DNA of 64,000 nt from Halorubrum salinarum (GCF_013267195.1 NZ_CP053941.1:1798001-1862000); one strand, 5' to 3'. Shown: positions 16,803 to 25,693, counted from the first letter of the stretch. Notes: generated by a model from the letters alone, not told the origin. Made by a program: numbers and translations.

Positions 16803-16852
16803 TGTGATATTTCTTCGTACAATATTTGCTGGAGCGGTGTTATAATAATTGC
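16803..16852 (-). promoter_or_regulatory. AT-rich promoter region of the receiver gene with the metE-like motif
   Basis: Read on the minus strand, AGCAAATATTGTACGA runs from 16830 to 16815, followed by an ATATC at 16810-16806. This matches 21 of 25 positions with the segment upstream of the methionine synthase operon at 9086-9110, in the same orientation relative to the gene. A second AT-rich patch (TTATAATAATT, 16840-16850) lies upstream. The remainder of the 255-bp gap up to sufS is GC-rich, with no gene visible. Confidence 0.5.
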
Positions 16853-17007
16853 GCGATCACCGTTGTCACGGCGCCTACGTCGATTATTCGGTGGTATAAC
16901 CGAGGACGCGCCGAGCGGTTCACCGACGGCGCGGGCGGCGCGTCGCCGGGTCGCGTCCGCGTCCGCCTATCCGACCGCAGCGCCGGGTCGGCGGGGACCC
17001 GGCCCGC

Positions 17008-18285
17008 TCAGGCGAATAGGTCGCGCGCCTCGCGGACGGCGTCGACGAGCGCGTCGACCTCCTCGACGGTGTTGTAGAAGTAGAAGGAGGCGCGCGCGGT
17101 GGCGGCGACGCCCATCTCGTCGTGGAGCGGCTGCGTACAGTGGTCGCCGGCGCGGATCGCGACGCCGTAGTCGTTGAGGATGCTGGAGAGGTCGTGGGCG
17201 TGGACGCCCTCGACGTTGAACGAGACGAGCCCGCCGCGGTCGTCGCCCGGCGGGCCGTATATCTCGACGCCGCCGAGCGCCGTCAGCTCGTCGTAGGCGT
17301 ACTCGGCCAGTAGGTCCTCGTGGGCCTCGATCCGGTCCATGCCGATATCCTCTAAGTACTCGATGGCGGCCGCGAGGCCGACCCCCTGCGCGATGGAGGG
17401 CGTCCCGGCCTCGAACTTCCACGGCAGGTCCTCCCAGGTGGAGTCCTCGAAGGAGACGCGGCGGATCATGTCGCCGCCGTAGAGGTACGGCTGCATCTCC
17501 TCTAAGATCGCCTCGCGGCCGTAGAGGGCGCCGATCCCGGTCGGGCCGCACATCTTGTGACCGGAGAAGGCGAGGAAGTCGACGTCCAGCGCCTCCACGT
17601 CAACCGGGCGCGTCGGCACCGACTGCGCGGCGTCGGCGAAGACGTAGGCGTCGCGGTCGTGCGCCATGTCGGCCAGCCCGCGGATCGGGTTCACCGTGCC
17701 GAGCGTGTTCGACACGTGGACGACCGAGACCATCTCGGTGTCGCCGTCGATGAGCTCGGCGGCGTGGTCCATGTCGAGCCGCCCCTCGTCGGTGACGTCA
17801 ATGAAGCGCACGTCGGCGCCCGTCCGCTTGCCGATCTGCTGCCAGGTGACGAGCGAGGCGTGGTGCTCCATCTCCGAGAGGACGACGTTGTCGCCCGGGC
17901 CGAGCGCTTCGAGGCCCCAGGCGTAGGCGACGAGGTTCATCGCCTCGGTCGTGTTCTTGGTGAAGACGACCTCCTCGCGGCCCGCGGCGCCGATGAAGTC
18001 GGCGACCGCGTCGTGGGCCTCCTCGTAGGCGACGGAGGCCTCCTGGCTCAGCTGGTGGATCCCGCGGTGGACGTTGGCGTTGTAGCTCCGGTAGTAGTCG
18101 GCGATGGCGTCGACGACCGGGTCGGGGGTGTGCGAGGTCGCCGCGTTGTCGAGGTAGACGAGGGGGGTGTCGTCGCCCTCGCCCTCCCCGGCGGTCTCCG
18201 GGTCCCCGCCGACCTTCCGGTCGAGGACCGGGAAGTCGGCGCGGAGCGCCTCCACGTCGAACGGGTACTGTTCTTGGACTCCCAT
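17008..18285 (-). CDS. sufS: Cysteine desulfurase, SufS/Csd type
   Basis: A 425-residue PLP enzyme that releases sulfur from cysteine as an enzyme persulfide for Fe-S clusters or thio-cofactors. Landmarks are YLDNAATSHTP, the HHAS segment (HH141-142, PLP stacking), FAFSGHKMCGPTG with the PLP lysine K244, and RAGDHCTQPLH with the persulfide cysteine C383 in the group II (SufS) context. No sufBCD genes are adjacent. The next genes on the same strand upstream are a cupin and a YcaO enzyme, so a dedicated sulfur-delivery role is possible but unproven. The ATG at 18285 fits the family start. Confidence 0.93.
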   Translation of the reverse strand: MGVQEQYPFDVEALRADFPVLDRKVGGDPETAGEGEGDDTPLVYLDNAATSHTPDPVVDAIADYYRSYNANVHRGIHQLSQEASVAYEEAHDAVADFIGAAGREEVVFTKNTTEAMNLVAYAWGLEALGPGDNVVLSEMEHHASLVTWQQIGKRTGADVRFIDVTDEGRLDMDHAAELIDGDTEMVSVVHVSNTLGTVNPIRGLADMAHDRDAYVFADAAQSVPTRPVDVEALDVDFLAFSGHKMCGPTGIGALYGREAILEEMQPYLYGGDMIRRVSFEDSTWEDLPWKFEAGTPSIAQGVGLAAAIEYLEDIGMDRIEAHEDLLAEYAYDELTALGGVEIYGPPGDDRGGLVSFNVEGVHAHDLSSILNDYGVAIRAGDHCTQPLHDEMGVAATARASFYFYNTVEEVDALVDAVREARDLFA

Positions 18286-18386
18286 TACCCGTTATCGGGC
18301 CCCGAGCACTAACACACCTTCGGTCCGGTACGTCTTGCGGGTACCGCGGACGCGCGGAACGCCGCGATCCGCGGGGGCTCATCCCG

Positions 18387-18725
18387 CTACTCTCCCCAGT
18401 CCGGATTCGCCCGCGGCGGCGCGAAGATGTCGAAGCCGACGACGGGCTCGTCGGTCCGGTTCTCGGCCGCGTGCGGCTCGCCGCCGGGGATCACGTACGT
18501 GTCGTCGGGGCCGACGACGCGCTCCTCGCCGTCGACGAGGAACGTCAGCCGGCCGGCCGTGATCACGCCGATCTGCTCGTGCGGGTGGTCGTGTTCGGGC
18601 ACGCCCTCGCCCGGTTCGATCTCGAACCGCTGGATGCTCGTGTCCTCGCCGACGGCCCCCTGCGTGAGGAACACGCCGTCGACCGCCTCGACCGCCTCCG
18701 CGTCCGCGTCGGGTGCGACCTCCAT
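18387..18725 (-). CDS. Cupin-domain protein
   Basis: A 112-residue single cupin. The two metal-binding motifs are visible: PEHDHPHEQIGVITAGRL (the G(X)5HXH(X)3-4E(X)6G motif, with a clear HDH and E) and GGEPHAAEN (second His motif). The fold is a small beta barrel that usually binds a divalent metal. The substrate is unknown. It lies between YcaO and sufS on the same strand, with gaps of 85 and 101 bp, so an operon is possible but not required. Confidence 0.88.
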   Translation of the reverse strand: MEVAPDADAEAVEAVDGVFLTQGAVGEDTSIQRFEIEPGEGVPEHDHPHEQIGVITAGRLTFLVDGEERVVGPDDTYVIPGGEPHAAENRTDEPVVGFDIFAPPRANPDWGE

Positions 18726-18810
18726 ACGCGCTCCGGCGGTCCGGAGGCACCTAAATCCGCGGGGACGGGCAGCCGGTGCCGGGGGCGACGCCGGCGCCGC
18801 CTCAGGGCTC

Positions 18811-20502
18811 TCACGGGAACGGATGGTACGGGCGGTCGAGCGCGGGCTCGAACCCCATCGACCGCGGCACGTCGCGGGCGCGGTCGCCGAAGAACGGCTC
18901 GCCGGTGAACAGCGGCTGCGCGCCGGGCACCAGCACGCGGACCGCCTCGAACCCCAGCGACGCGAGGTCGCGCGTCGTCACCCGCGCGACGTACGGGTCG
19001 AGGCCGACGGCCTCGACGCGGTCGACGACGGCGGCGAGCTCGGCCTCGCCCGACAGCGCCGGCTCGCCGAGCCCGTCGGTCGAGACGGTCGCGTCCGGGT
19101 CGAAGAACGCCGCGGTCTCGGCGGGGCGGTCGGCGTGGTGACCGATCGCGGCGCCCTGCTCGTCGGCCGCCTCCCGGCCCATCGAGCGGAGCTCGGTCCA
19201 GTTCTGGAGCGCCTCCGCGAGCGCGCTCCGGGCCGCCGCGGCCGGGTCGAGGTCGGCGCCCGACCCCGCGGCGAACCGCGGCCAGTCGCCCTCGCGGCCG
19301 ACGCCGACGGCGACGACCGGCACGTCCACGTCGGTCGTGACGAGCAGCGCCGTCACCGACAGCGACTCGGCGCGCGCCCGTTTCTCCAGCTCGGCGAACC
19401 CGGGGTCGTCGACGTCGAGCCCGAGCGGCTCCGTCGTGGAGTACCAGCTGGTCATCGTCGCGTCGCGCTCGACCGCCTCGTAGAGCCCGGAGAGCGCGGC
19501 GTCGGGGCCCGAGCTCCCGAGCCCGAGCCCGGTCGTGATCGCCGGGCGGTACCGGCGCTCCGGCGGCGGGAAGTGGACGAACTCCGCCGGGAGGCTCGCC
19601 GGCTCGCCGGTCCCGAGCCGCTCGCCCCGGACCCACGGGAGCCGGTCGTCGCGGCCGTACGCCTCGGCGCTCTCGGGGCGCACGAACGCGTCCGGCGTGA
19701 CCGGGTTCGGGACGTTCGCGGCCGGCGCGCGCGTGAACGCGGCCTCGCGGTAGACGCCGGCCGCGTACCGCTCTAGCCCCTCGCCGAGCGCCTTCATGAA
19801 CGCGGCGTCCCAGTCGGCTGCCGCGCCGCCGCCGAAGTCGGCCGCGTCGCCGTCGGAGAAGGGCGTCGTGTCCGCGACCCGCGCGACGTAGTACGGCAGC
19901 GGGAACGACTCCTGCTCGCCGACCTCGCTCAGCGCGCCGACCCGCGGGTCGACCGCCCGCTCCGCGCGGTCGAGCGTCTCGCCGAGGTCGCGGTCGGCGT
20001 GGTCGCGCGGGAGCGCGTCGCCGGGGTCGGCGCCGCAGCCGCACCCGGGCGCCGGGAGGAGCGTCCGCTCGCCGCCCGGCACCTCGACGACCGTGTCCGC
20101 CACGGGGTCGCCGGCGAGCAGTCGGATCGCCCGCCGCCCGGCCACCGCGCCGGCGTAGCGCACGGCGGAGCGGCGGCCGGTCGGGGCGTCGGCGGGCTCC
20201 GCGCCGCCGCTCTCGACCCGGGCGCGCAGGCAGTCGTAGCAGGCGTCGTCGAAGACGGTCACCGCCGCGTCGAGGTCGGCGAGCGGGACGCCGCCGAGCC
20301 CGCCCACCTCGACGGCGACCCACCGGTCGAGCAGCTCGGTCGCGGTCGCGAACGCCGCCGACCCGGCGGTGTCGACGACGACCGCGAGGTCGAACCCGTC
20401 GAGCAGCTCCGCTTCCACGGGCATCGCGTTCACGTCGACGTCGCCGAGCGCGGCCCCGGCCGCCTCGACCGCGGGGCCGTCGCCGACAAGTCCGATATCC
20501 AT
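18811..20502 (-). CDS. YcaO-type cyclodehydratase with fused E1-like zinc domain
   Basis: A 563-residue protein in two parts. Residues 1-170 look like the E1-like/ocin-ThiF-like partner domain of azole-forming cyclodehydratases, with a Rossmann-like start (IGLVGDG) and CxxC and CxC pairs (C88, C91, C154, C156) able to bind zinc. Residues about 190-563 form a YcaO domain with the ATP-binding motifs GEGLER (E241, E244, R245), EAVERD (E342, E345, R346) and EALQ (E430, Q433). The C-terminus is Pro-rich (YHPFP), like the PxPxP end of cyclodehydratases. Such enzymes use ATP to cyclise Cys/Ser/Thr to azolines or form thioamides. No precursor peptide or dehydrogenase gene is adjacent. Confidence 0.85.
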   Translation of the reverse strand: MDIGLVGDGPAVEAAGAALGDVDVNAMPVEAELLDGFDLAVVVDTAGSAAFATATELLDRWVAVEVGGLGGVPLADLDAAVTVFDDACYDCLRARVESGGAEPADAPTGRRSAVRYAGAVAGRRAIRLLAGDPVADTVVEVPGGERTLLPAPGCGCGADPGDALPRDHADRDLGETLDRAERAVDPRVGALSEVGEQESFPLPYYVARVADTTPFSDGDAADFGGGAAADWDAAFMKALGEGLERYAAGVYREAAFTRAPAANVPNPVTPDAFVRPESAEAYGRDDRLPWVRGERLGTGEPASLPAEFVHFPPPERRYRPAITTGLGLGSSGPDAALSGLYEAVERDATMTSWYSTTEPLGLDVDDPGFAELEKRARAESLSVTALLVTTDVDVPVVAVGVGREGDWPRFAAGSGADLDPAAAARSALAEALQNWTELRSMGREAADEQGAAIGHHADRPAETAAFFDPDATVSTDGLGEPALSGEAELAAVVDRVEAVGLDPYVARVTTRDLASLGFEAVRVLVPGAQPLFTGEPFFGDRARDVPRSMGFEPALDRPYHPFP

Positions 20503-20624
20503 ACCCCGTGGACGCGAGGCCGGGAAAAAAAGCCGCGGGTCCGCGGCGCGGGAGGGCGGACGGAGAACGAACGCTCGGGGACGCGGGGAAAGAGAGGGAG
20601 GCGGCGGTCGGGCGGGCGGTCCGC

Positions 20625-21446
20625 TCAGGCCGGCGTGGCCGCCATCATCTCGGCGGCCTCGGCGGCGAGGTCGGCGGCGTCGACCCCTTCGAGCCGCTCG
20701 TCGCCGAGCTTCAGGCGGAGCCGGGGTCGGCCGACGTCGATCGGGACCTTCTCGGTGTCGATGATCCCCAGGTCCTCCAGCCGCGTCTTCGTGCGGGAGA
20801 AGGTCGCCTTCGAGGCGATCCCGACGTCCTCGCCCCACTTCGAGATGTCGTAGAGGAGCACGTCGTTCTTCGCCGCGACGAGCAGGGAGACGGTCACCTC
20901 GTCGAGGTCGGCGCCGTCCTCGCCCTCGGTCGCGTCGAGGACGGCGTCGAAGTCGGCGCGGGCCTCCTCGCCGATCTCCGACGCCATCGTCTCGCGGACC
21001 CGGCTGATCGCCGGCGTGCGGAGCGTGTACGGCTCGGCGTCCTCGAACGCGCCGCGGTGGGACTCGTACACTTGGTCGACGAACTCGCCGTCGTCGGTCG
21101 AGAGCGCGGCGACGTCGTCCCCGGCGGTGACGAGCGCCACGACCCGAGAGGGAGAGACGAACAGCGCGTTGTCGACCTCGCCGTCCAGCACCCGGAGGTC
21201 CAAGGCGCCGTCGGCCACGAGGTCGGCCGCCCGGGACGCGACGACGAAGTCGTCCATGACGTCCTTGAGGGTGCGCTCGTCGGCGAGCATCGACAGCTCC
21301 GGGAGGTCGTCCCGCCCGACGGCGGTCTCGACCAGCGATACGATCGTCTCCGCGGAGGGGTCCACGACGAGCAGCTCGTCGTCGCCCCCGGCGAAGGCCG
21401 CTTCGAGCGCCGCCTCGACGTCGGCCGCCAGTAAATTCGATACCAT
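20625..21446 (-). CDS. tbsP: Transcriptional regulator TbsP
   Basis: A 273-residue regulator of the haloarchaeal TbsP family. It begins MVSNLLAADVEAALEAAF and has a DUF5821-like N-terminal domain (about 1-170). A C-terminal winged helix follows, with VSLLVAAKNDVLLYDISKWGEDVGIASKATFSRTKTRLEDLGII. TbsP acts with TrmB on glycolytic/gluconeogenic genes in Haloferax. The ATG at 21446 is preferred over an ATG 17 codons upstream because family members start MVSN and the minus-strand AT-rich element (21474-21486) lies about 30 bases upstream. It is divergent from glyA. Confidence 0.9.
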   Translation of the reverse strand: MVSNLLAADVEAALEAAFAGGDDELLVVDPSAETIVSLVETAVGRDDLPELSMLADERTLKDVMDDFVVASRAADLVADGALDLRVLDGEVDNALFVSPSRVVALVTAGDDVAALSTDDGEFVDQVYESHRGAFEDAEPYTLRTPAISRVRETMASEIGEEARADFDAVLDATEGEDGADLDEVTVSLLVAAKNDVLLYDISKWGEDVGIASKATFSRTKTRLEDLGIIDTEKVPIDVGRPRLRLKLGDERLEGVDAADLAAEAAEMMAATPA

Positions 21447-21473
21447 CTGTCTCTCGGTATAAAAGCTGGTTGC

Positions 21474-21486
21474 GTATTTAATATTA
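21474..21486 (-). promoter_or_regulatory. AT-rich core promoter for tbsP
   Basis: On the minus strand this reads TTAATATTAAATA, ending 28 bases before the ATG at 21446. It implies a leader of only a few bases. A second TTTTATA at 21458-21464 is too close to the ATG to be the main TATA box. It could be an autoregulatory TATA-like site. Confidence 0.5.
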
Positions 21487-21678
21487 ACGGGATTCATGGT
21501 TCGGACAACTCACGTAGGAGGCCTCAAAAGGCCGAAATCGCCCGATCAGCCCCGACGGCGATCGCCGGTCGATCGGCGTCTCGACGGTCGCCATCGTTGC
21601 CGGGTGCGCGACCGATCGGCGGCGGGGTGCCGCGGCGGCGACGGAAGGATTAATGCGCGGTCGCGCCCGGGTTCGCAC

Positions 21679-22926
21679 ATGGACCACGAGCACGTCCGGG
21701 AGGTCGACCCGGCGGTCGCCGACGCGCTGGCCGGGGAGCGCGACAGACAGGAGCAGACGCTGGCGATGATCGCCAGCGAGAACCACGTGAGCGAGGCGGT
21801 ACTGGAGGCGCAGGGCAGCGTCCTCACCAACAAGTACGCCGAGGGCTATCCAGGGTCGCGCTACTACGCCGGCTGCGAGTACGCCGACGAGGTCGAGGAG
21901 CTGGCGATCGAACGCGCGAAGGAGCTGTGGGGCGCCGACCACGTCAACGTCCAGCCCCACTCCGGCACGCAGGCGAACCAGGCGGTGTACTACTCCGTCC
22001 TCGAACCCGGCGACAAGATCCTCTCGCTGGAGCTGAACCACGGCGGTCACCTCTCGCACGGCCACCCCGCGAACTTCACGGGGCAGCTGTACGACGTCGA
22101 GCAGTACGAGGTCGACCCCGAGAGCGGCTACATCGACTACGAGGGGCTCCGGGACACCGCCGAGTCGTTCGACCCGGACATCATCGTCTCGGGCTACTCC
22201 GCGTACCCCCGCACCGTCGACTGGGAGGAGATCCAGGCGGCCGCCGACGCGGTCGACGCCTACCACCTCGCCGACATCGCGCACATCACCGGCCTCGTCG
22301 CCGCCGGCGTCCACCCCTCGCCGGTCGGCGTCGCCGACTTCGTCACCGGCTCGACCCACAAGACGATCCGCGCCGGCCGCGGCGGGATCGTGATGTGCGA
22401 CGCGGAGTTCGCGGACGACGTCGACTCGGCCGTCTTCCCCGGCGGGCAGGGCGGCCCGCTGATGCACAACGTCGCCGGCAAGGCGGTCGGCTTCAAGGAG
22501 GCGCTCCAGCCCGAGTTCGAGGCGTACGCCCAGCGGGTGGTCGACAACGCCGAGGTGCTCGCCGAGACGCTCCAAGAGCACGGCCTCTCGCTGGTCTCCG
22601 GCGGCACCGACAACCACCTCGTGCTCGCCGACCTGCGCGACTCGCACCCGGACCTCTCGGGCGGCGAGGCCGAGGACGCGCTGGCGGCCGCGAACATCGT
22701 CCTCAACGGGAACACGGTCCCCGGCGAGACGCGCTCGCCGTTCGACCCCTCCGGGATCCGCGCGGGCACCGCCGGGCTCACGACGCGCGGGTTCGACGCG
22801 GACGCGATCGAGGAGGTCGGCGACCTGATCTACCGCGTCGTCGACGACGCCGACAGCGACGACGTGATCTACGAGGTCGGCGAGCGCGTCGTCGAGCTCT
22901 GCGAGGCCCACCCGCTGTACGAGTGA
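21679..22926 (+). CDS. glyA: Serine hydroxymethyltransferase
   Basis: A 415-residue PLP enzyme that interconverts serine and glycine with transfer of a one-carbon unit to a folate or pterin. Landmarks are LAMIASENHVS, NKYAEGYPGSRYYAGCEYADEVE, VNVQPHSGTQAN, DIAHITGLVAAG and the PLP lysine in VTGSTHKTIRAGRGG. Length and start (MDHEHVREVDP) agree with archaeal GlyA. The 232-bp region upstream, shared with tbsP, is otherwise GC-rich with no gene. The ORF can be extended upstream but without family similarity. Confidence 0.96.
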   Translation: MDHEHVREVDPAVADALAGERDRQEQTLAMIASENHVSEAVLEAQGSVLTNKYAEGYPGSRYYAGCEYADEVEELAIERAKELWGADHVNVQPHSGTQANQAVYYSVLEPGDKILSLELNHGGHLSHGHPANFTGQLYDVEQYEVDPESGYIDYEGLRDTAESFDPDIIVSGYSAYPRTVDWEEIQAAADAVDAYHLADIAHITGLVAAGVHPSPVGVADFVTGSTHKTIRAGRGGIVMCDAEFADDVDSAVFPGGQGGPLMHNVAGKAVGFKEALQPEFEAYAQRVVDNAEVLAETLQEHGLSLVSGGTDNHLVLADLRDSHPDLSGGEAEDALAAANIVLNGNTVPGETRSPFDPSGIRAGTAGLTTRGFDADAIEEVGDLIYRVVDDADSDDVIYEVGERVVELCEAHPLYE

Positions 22927-23003
22927 CGACCCGGCGCCGTCGCGGGGTCGGTCCGCGTCGACGAATCCGTGCGTAAAAGTGGGGGCGGCCCGCAGGGGTC
23001 GGT

Positions 23004-23414
23004 ATGGACGCTCCGCCGTTTCTCGCCGCTCGCCTCGACCGCGACGCCGCCCCGCTGGTCGTCGGCGACGTGATCGCGTTGATCCTACTCTTGACCGTCG
23101 GGACGCTCAACCACCAGTCGGTCGCGTTCCTCACCGCCAACCCGCTGTACCTCCCCGGCGTCTACGCCCCGTTCCTGATCGGCTGGGCGGCGGTTGCGCC
23201 GCTCGTCGGCGCCTACTCCGCGGGCGCGGCCGAGACGGCGAAGTCGTCGGTGCCGCTCGTCGTCAGGTCGTGGATCCCCGCGGCGGTCGTCGGGCTGGCG
23301 CTCCGCGCGTTCGTCTTCCGCGGCGGCGCCGAGCTCACCTTCGCGGCCGTCATGCTCGTGCTGGGATCGCTCGCGCTCGGCGGCTGGCGCGCGCTCTACT
23401 TCCGACTGCGGTAG
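23004..23414 (+). CDS. DUF3054 family membrane protein
   Basis: A 136-residue protein with four predicted transmembrane helices (about 20-40, 53-70, 92-108 and 115-130). It has the DUF3054 pattern: VVGDVIALILLLTVGTLNHQS, then PFLIGWAAVAPLVGAY, then SWIPAAVVGLALRAF. The family is found in haloarchaea and actinobacteria, and its function is not known. It is transcribed alone after glyA, with a 77-bp gap. Confidence 0.88.
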   Translation: MDAPPFLAARLDRDAAPLVVGDVIALILLLTVGTLNHQSVAFLTANPLYLPGVYAPFLIGWAAVAPLVGAYSAGAAETAKSSVPLVVRSWIPAAVVGLALRAFVFRGGAELTFAAVMLVLGSLALGGWRALYFRLR

Positions 23415-23565
23415 CCCCCGCGTTCCGCCGCCGACTCCGGCGACCGACCGCGCCGCCCCTTTCTCCCCGTCCGACCGAAACGGCTTCCCGGGTCCCTCGT
23501 GCGGCTCATAAGTTATGAGTTACATCTGCGTGTTCATGGTCGAACCGCCCGCGAACCGCGAGAAA

Positions 23566-23575
23566 AATTTAATAC
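23566..23575 (+). promoter_or_regulatory. TATA element for the 89-residue membrane protein
   Basis: GAAAAATTTAATAC (BRE plus TTTAATA at 23568-23574) ends about 30 bases before the ATG at 23605, so the predicted leader is short or absent. Confidence 0.6.
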
Positions 23576-23604
23576 GGACGATCCAGTTAGTATTCAACGA
23601 CAGC

Positions 23605-23874
23605 ATGGCTGGATACTACGACTACGTCCTTGGGCTCATTCCGGGCGCGTTGATCGGTGTGACCGCCTCGCTCACGCTGGTCGGGCTGTCCCTGACCGCC
23701 GCGCTCCCGGTCGGCGCCGCGGCCGCGGGCGCGGTGATGGCTCACGCGATGTTCGTCCGAAATCCAGTCGCGGGCGAGGCGCCCGCACGCCAGTCGCTCG
23801 ACGGCGAGGCCGGCGAGCGCTCGGCGACCGGCGGATCGGCGGGAGGCGGCTCCTCCGCGGGCGCCGCCGACTGA
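23605..23874 (+). CDS. Small membrane protein with Gly/Ser/Ala-rich tail
   Basis: An 89-residue protein starting MAGYYDYVLGLIPGALIGV. Two hydrophobic helices (about 8-28 and 32-50) are followed by a ~40-residue disordered, Gly/Ser/Ala-rich tail. No family is recognised by name. Small haloarchaeal proteins of this two-helix plus tail design are common. The start follows a good TATA element. An in-frame upstream ATG at 23515 would precede the TATA element and is unlikely. Confidence 0.68.
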   Translation: MAGYYDYVLGLIPGALIGVTASLTLVGLSLTAALPVGAAAAGAVMAHAMFVRNPVAGEAPARQSLDGEAGERSATGGSAGGGSSAGAAD

Positions 23875-23969
23875 GCGCTCGGCCGCCCGACCCCCGCGGT
23901 CCGGGCCCGTCATCCCGACCGCTCGCCGCGTCCTGTACCGTTTAGTCCCCTCGCCGCGAGTGGTCGGGT

Positions 23970-24971
23970 ATGACGGAGACCCTGTTCCTGTCGAGCGGCG
24001 ACGTCGACGACCTCGCGGAGCCGGCCGACTACGTCGCGGCGGTCCGCGACGCGTACCGCCAGGTGGGCGAGGGCGCGCCGGCCGAACCGCGGACGAAGCT
24101 GTTCAACCGCGAGCCGCCGGGCATGCTCACCACCTACGCGGCTGTCCTCCCGGAGACGGGCGCGATGGGCGGGTACACCTACTCGGCGGGGTTCGGCGCG
24201 GGCGACGCGTGGTTCATGACGCCGCTGTTCGACGCCGAGTCCGGCGAGCCGCTCGCGCTGCTCGACGGCGCGTCGATGAACCCGTTCAAGACCGGCGCCG
24301 CGGGCGCGGTCGCGGTCGACGCGCTCGCCCGCGACGACGCGACCGAGCTCGCCGTGATCGGCAGCGGCGCGCAGGCGCGCGGGCAGGTCGCGACGACCGC
24401 GACGGTCCGCGAGTTCGAGGCGGTCCGCGTCTTCTCGCCGACCGCGGAGAACCGCGAGTCGTTCGCCGCCGACTTCGACGAGCGACTCGACGCCGACGTG
24501 TCGGCGGTCGAGAGCGCGGGCGACGCGCTGGCGGGCGCCGACGTGGTGATCACCGCGACGACCGCGAGCGACCCCGTGATCGCCGACGCCGACGTGGTGC
24601 CGGGCACGCACGTCACCGCGATGGGCCAGTACCACCCGGAGAAGAACGAGCTGCCCCCCGAGCTCGTCGCGCGCGCCACCTACGTCCCCGACCTCCGAGC
24701 GCGCGCGACGCAGGACGCCGGCTCGTACCTCGCCGCGGTCGCGGCCGGCCTGATCGAGGAAGGTGAGGGGATCGCGGCCGACCTCGGCGCGGTCGTCGCG
24801 GGCGACCATCCCGGCCGGACGAGCGACAAGGAGGTGACCGTCTTCGACTCGGGCGGGACCGGGGTCGAGACGGTCGCCGCCGCGCACATGCTGTACGAGC
24901 GGGCGAGCGACGCCGGACGGGGCGAGACCATCGACTTCGCGCCCGCGAGCGAGGCGCTGACGGGCGAGTAG
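23970..24971 (+). CDS. Ornithine cyclodeaminase/mu-crystallin family NAD-dependent enzyme
   Basis: A 333-residue protein of the ornithine cyclodeaminase/alanine dehydrogenase (archaeal Ala-DH)/mu-crystallin family. Visible parts are the substrate-side EPRTKLFN and GGYTYSAGF, the Lys segment LLDGASMNPFKTGAAGAVA, the Rossmann loop LAVIGSGAQARGQ (about 129-141), and AMGQYHPEKNELP. Candidate reactions are alanine dehydrogenase, ornithine cyclodeaminase or imine reduction. Sequence alone does not separate these. It stands alone between the 89-residue membrane protein and a phosphodiesterase. Confidence 0.87.
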   Translation: MTETLFLSSGDVDDLAEPADYVAAVRDAYRQVGEGAPAEPRTKLFNREPPGMLTTYAAVLPETGAMGGYTYSAGFGAGDAWFMTPLFDAESGEPLALLDGASMNPFKTGAAGAVAVDALARDDATELAVIGSGAQARGQVATTATVREFEAVRVFSPTAENRESFAADFDERLDADVSAVESAGDALAGADVVITATTASDPVIADADVVPGTHVTAMGQYHPEKNELPPELVARATYVPDLRARATQDAGSYLAAVAAGLIEEGEGIAADLGAVVAGDHPGRTSDKEVTVFDSGGTGVETVAAAHMLYERASDAGRGETIDFAPASEALTGE

Positions 24972-25053
24972 CGCCGGTGGCGCGGGCGGCGCGGGCGGGG
25001 GGAGCCGAGCGACGGGGCAGAGGTTGAAGTGCCGCGCCCGCCTGCCCGCAGAC

Positions 25054-25596
25054 ATGCGCATCGGCATCGTCTCCGACACGCACGACGACCTGGCCGCCGT
25101 CGAGGCGGCCGTCTCGCTGTTCGAGCGCGAGGGGGTCGACGCCGTCGTCCACTGCGGCGACTTCGTCGCGCCCTTCTCCGTGACGCCGTTCGACGCGGAC
25201 TTCGACTTCCACGCGGTCCGCGGGAACAACGACGGGGAGTGGGCCGTCGAGTCGACGGTCGAGGAGTTCGGCACCTACCACGGGGAGGCCGCCGCGCTCT
25301 CGTTCGACGGTGCGGGGAGCGGCGACGCGGCCGGCGCCGACGCGGTCGACGTCGCGGTCACCCACGGCACGAGCGACCTCGTCGTCGACGCGCTCGTCGA
25401 CTGCGGCGACTACGACTACGTGTTCCACGGCCACACCCACGCGCACGGCGTCGAGGCGCGGGGCGGGACCGTCCGCGTGAACCCCGGCGGCCTCCCCATC
25501 CCCGTGGAGGGCGCCGACGACGCGTTCCGGGTCGCGACGCTCGACACGGCGGAGTCGGGGGCCGACGCGGTGACCCACCACCTCCTCGACGGCTGA
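25054..25596 (+). CDS. YfcE/MJ0936-family metallophosphoesterase
   Basis: A 180-residue calcineurin-like phosphodiesterase with the full metal-binding set: IGIVSDTHDD (D-x-H), VDAVVHCGDF (GD), AVRGNNDGEW (GNND), AVTHGT and FHGHTHAHG (GHTH). YfcE-type enzymes hydrolyse phosphodiester bonds in small molecules or nucleotides, and the natural substrate is unknown. Length and start (MRIGIVSDTHDD) match the family well. Confidence 0.92.
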   Translation: MRIGIVSDTHDDLAAVEAAVSLFEREGVDAVVHCGDFVAPFSVTPFDADFDFHAVRGNNDGEWAVESTVEEFGTYHGEAAALSFDGAGSGDAAGADAVDVAVTHGTSDLVVDALVDCGDYDYVFHGHTHAHGVEARGGTVRVNPGGLPIPVEGADDAFRVATLDTAESGADAVTHHLLDG

Positions 25597-25693
25597 CGGC
25601 GTCGCGGCGACGGGCGCCCGACGCCCCCGCGACGGTGGCGCCGAACGCCGCCGCACCCCGAGTTTTATCGCCGATCGCTCGCTCCGTACGCGT

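Noticed and set aside
23515..23604. Longer start for the 89-residue membrane protein
   Set aside because: The upstream ATG lies before the TATA element, so it would not be on the predicted transcript.
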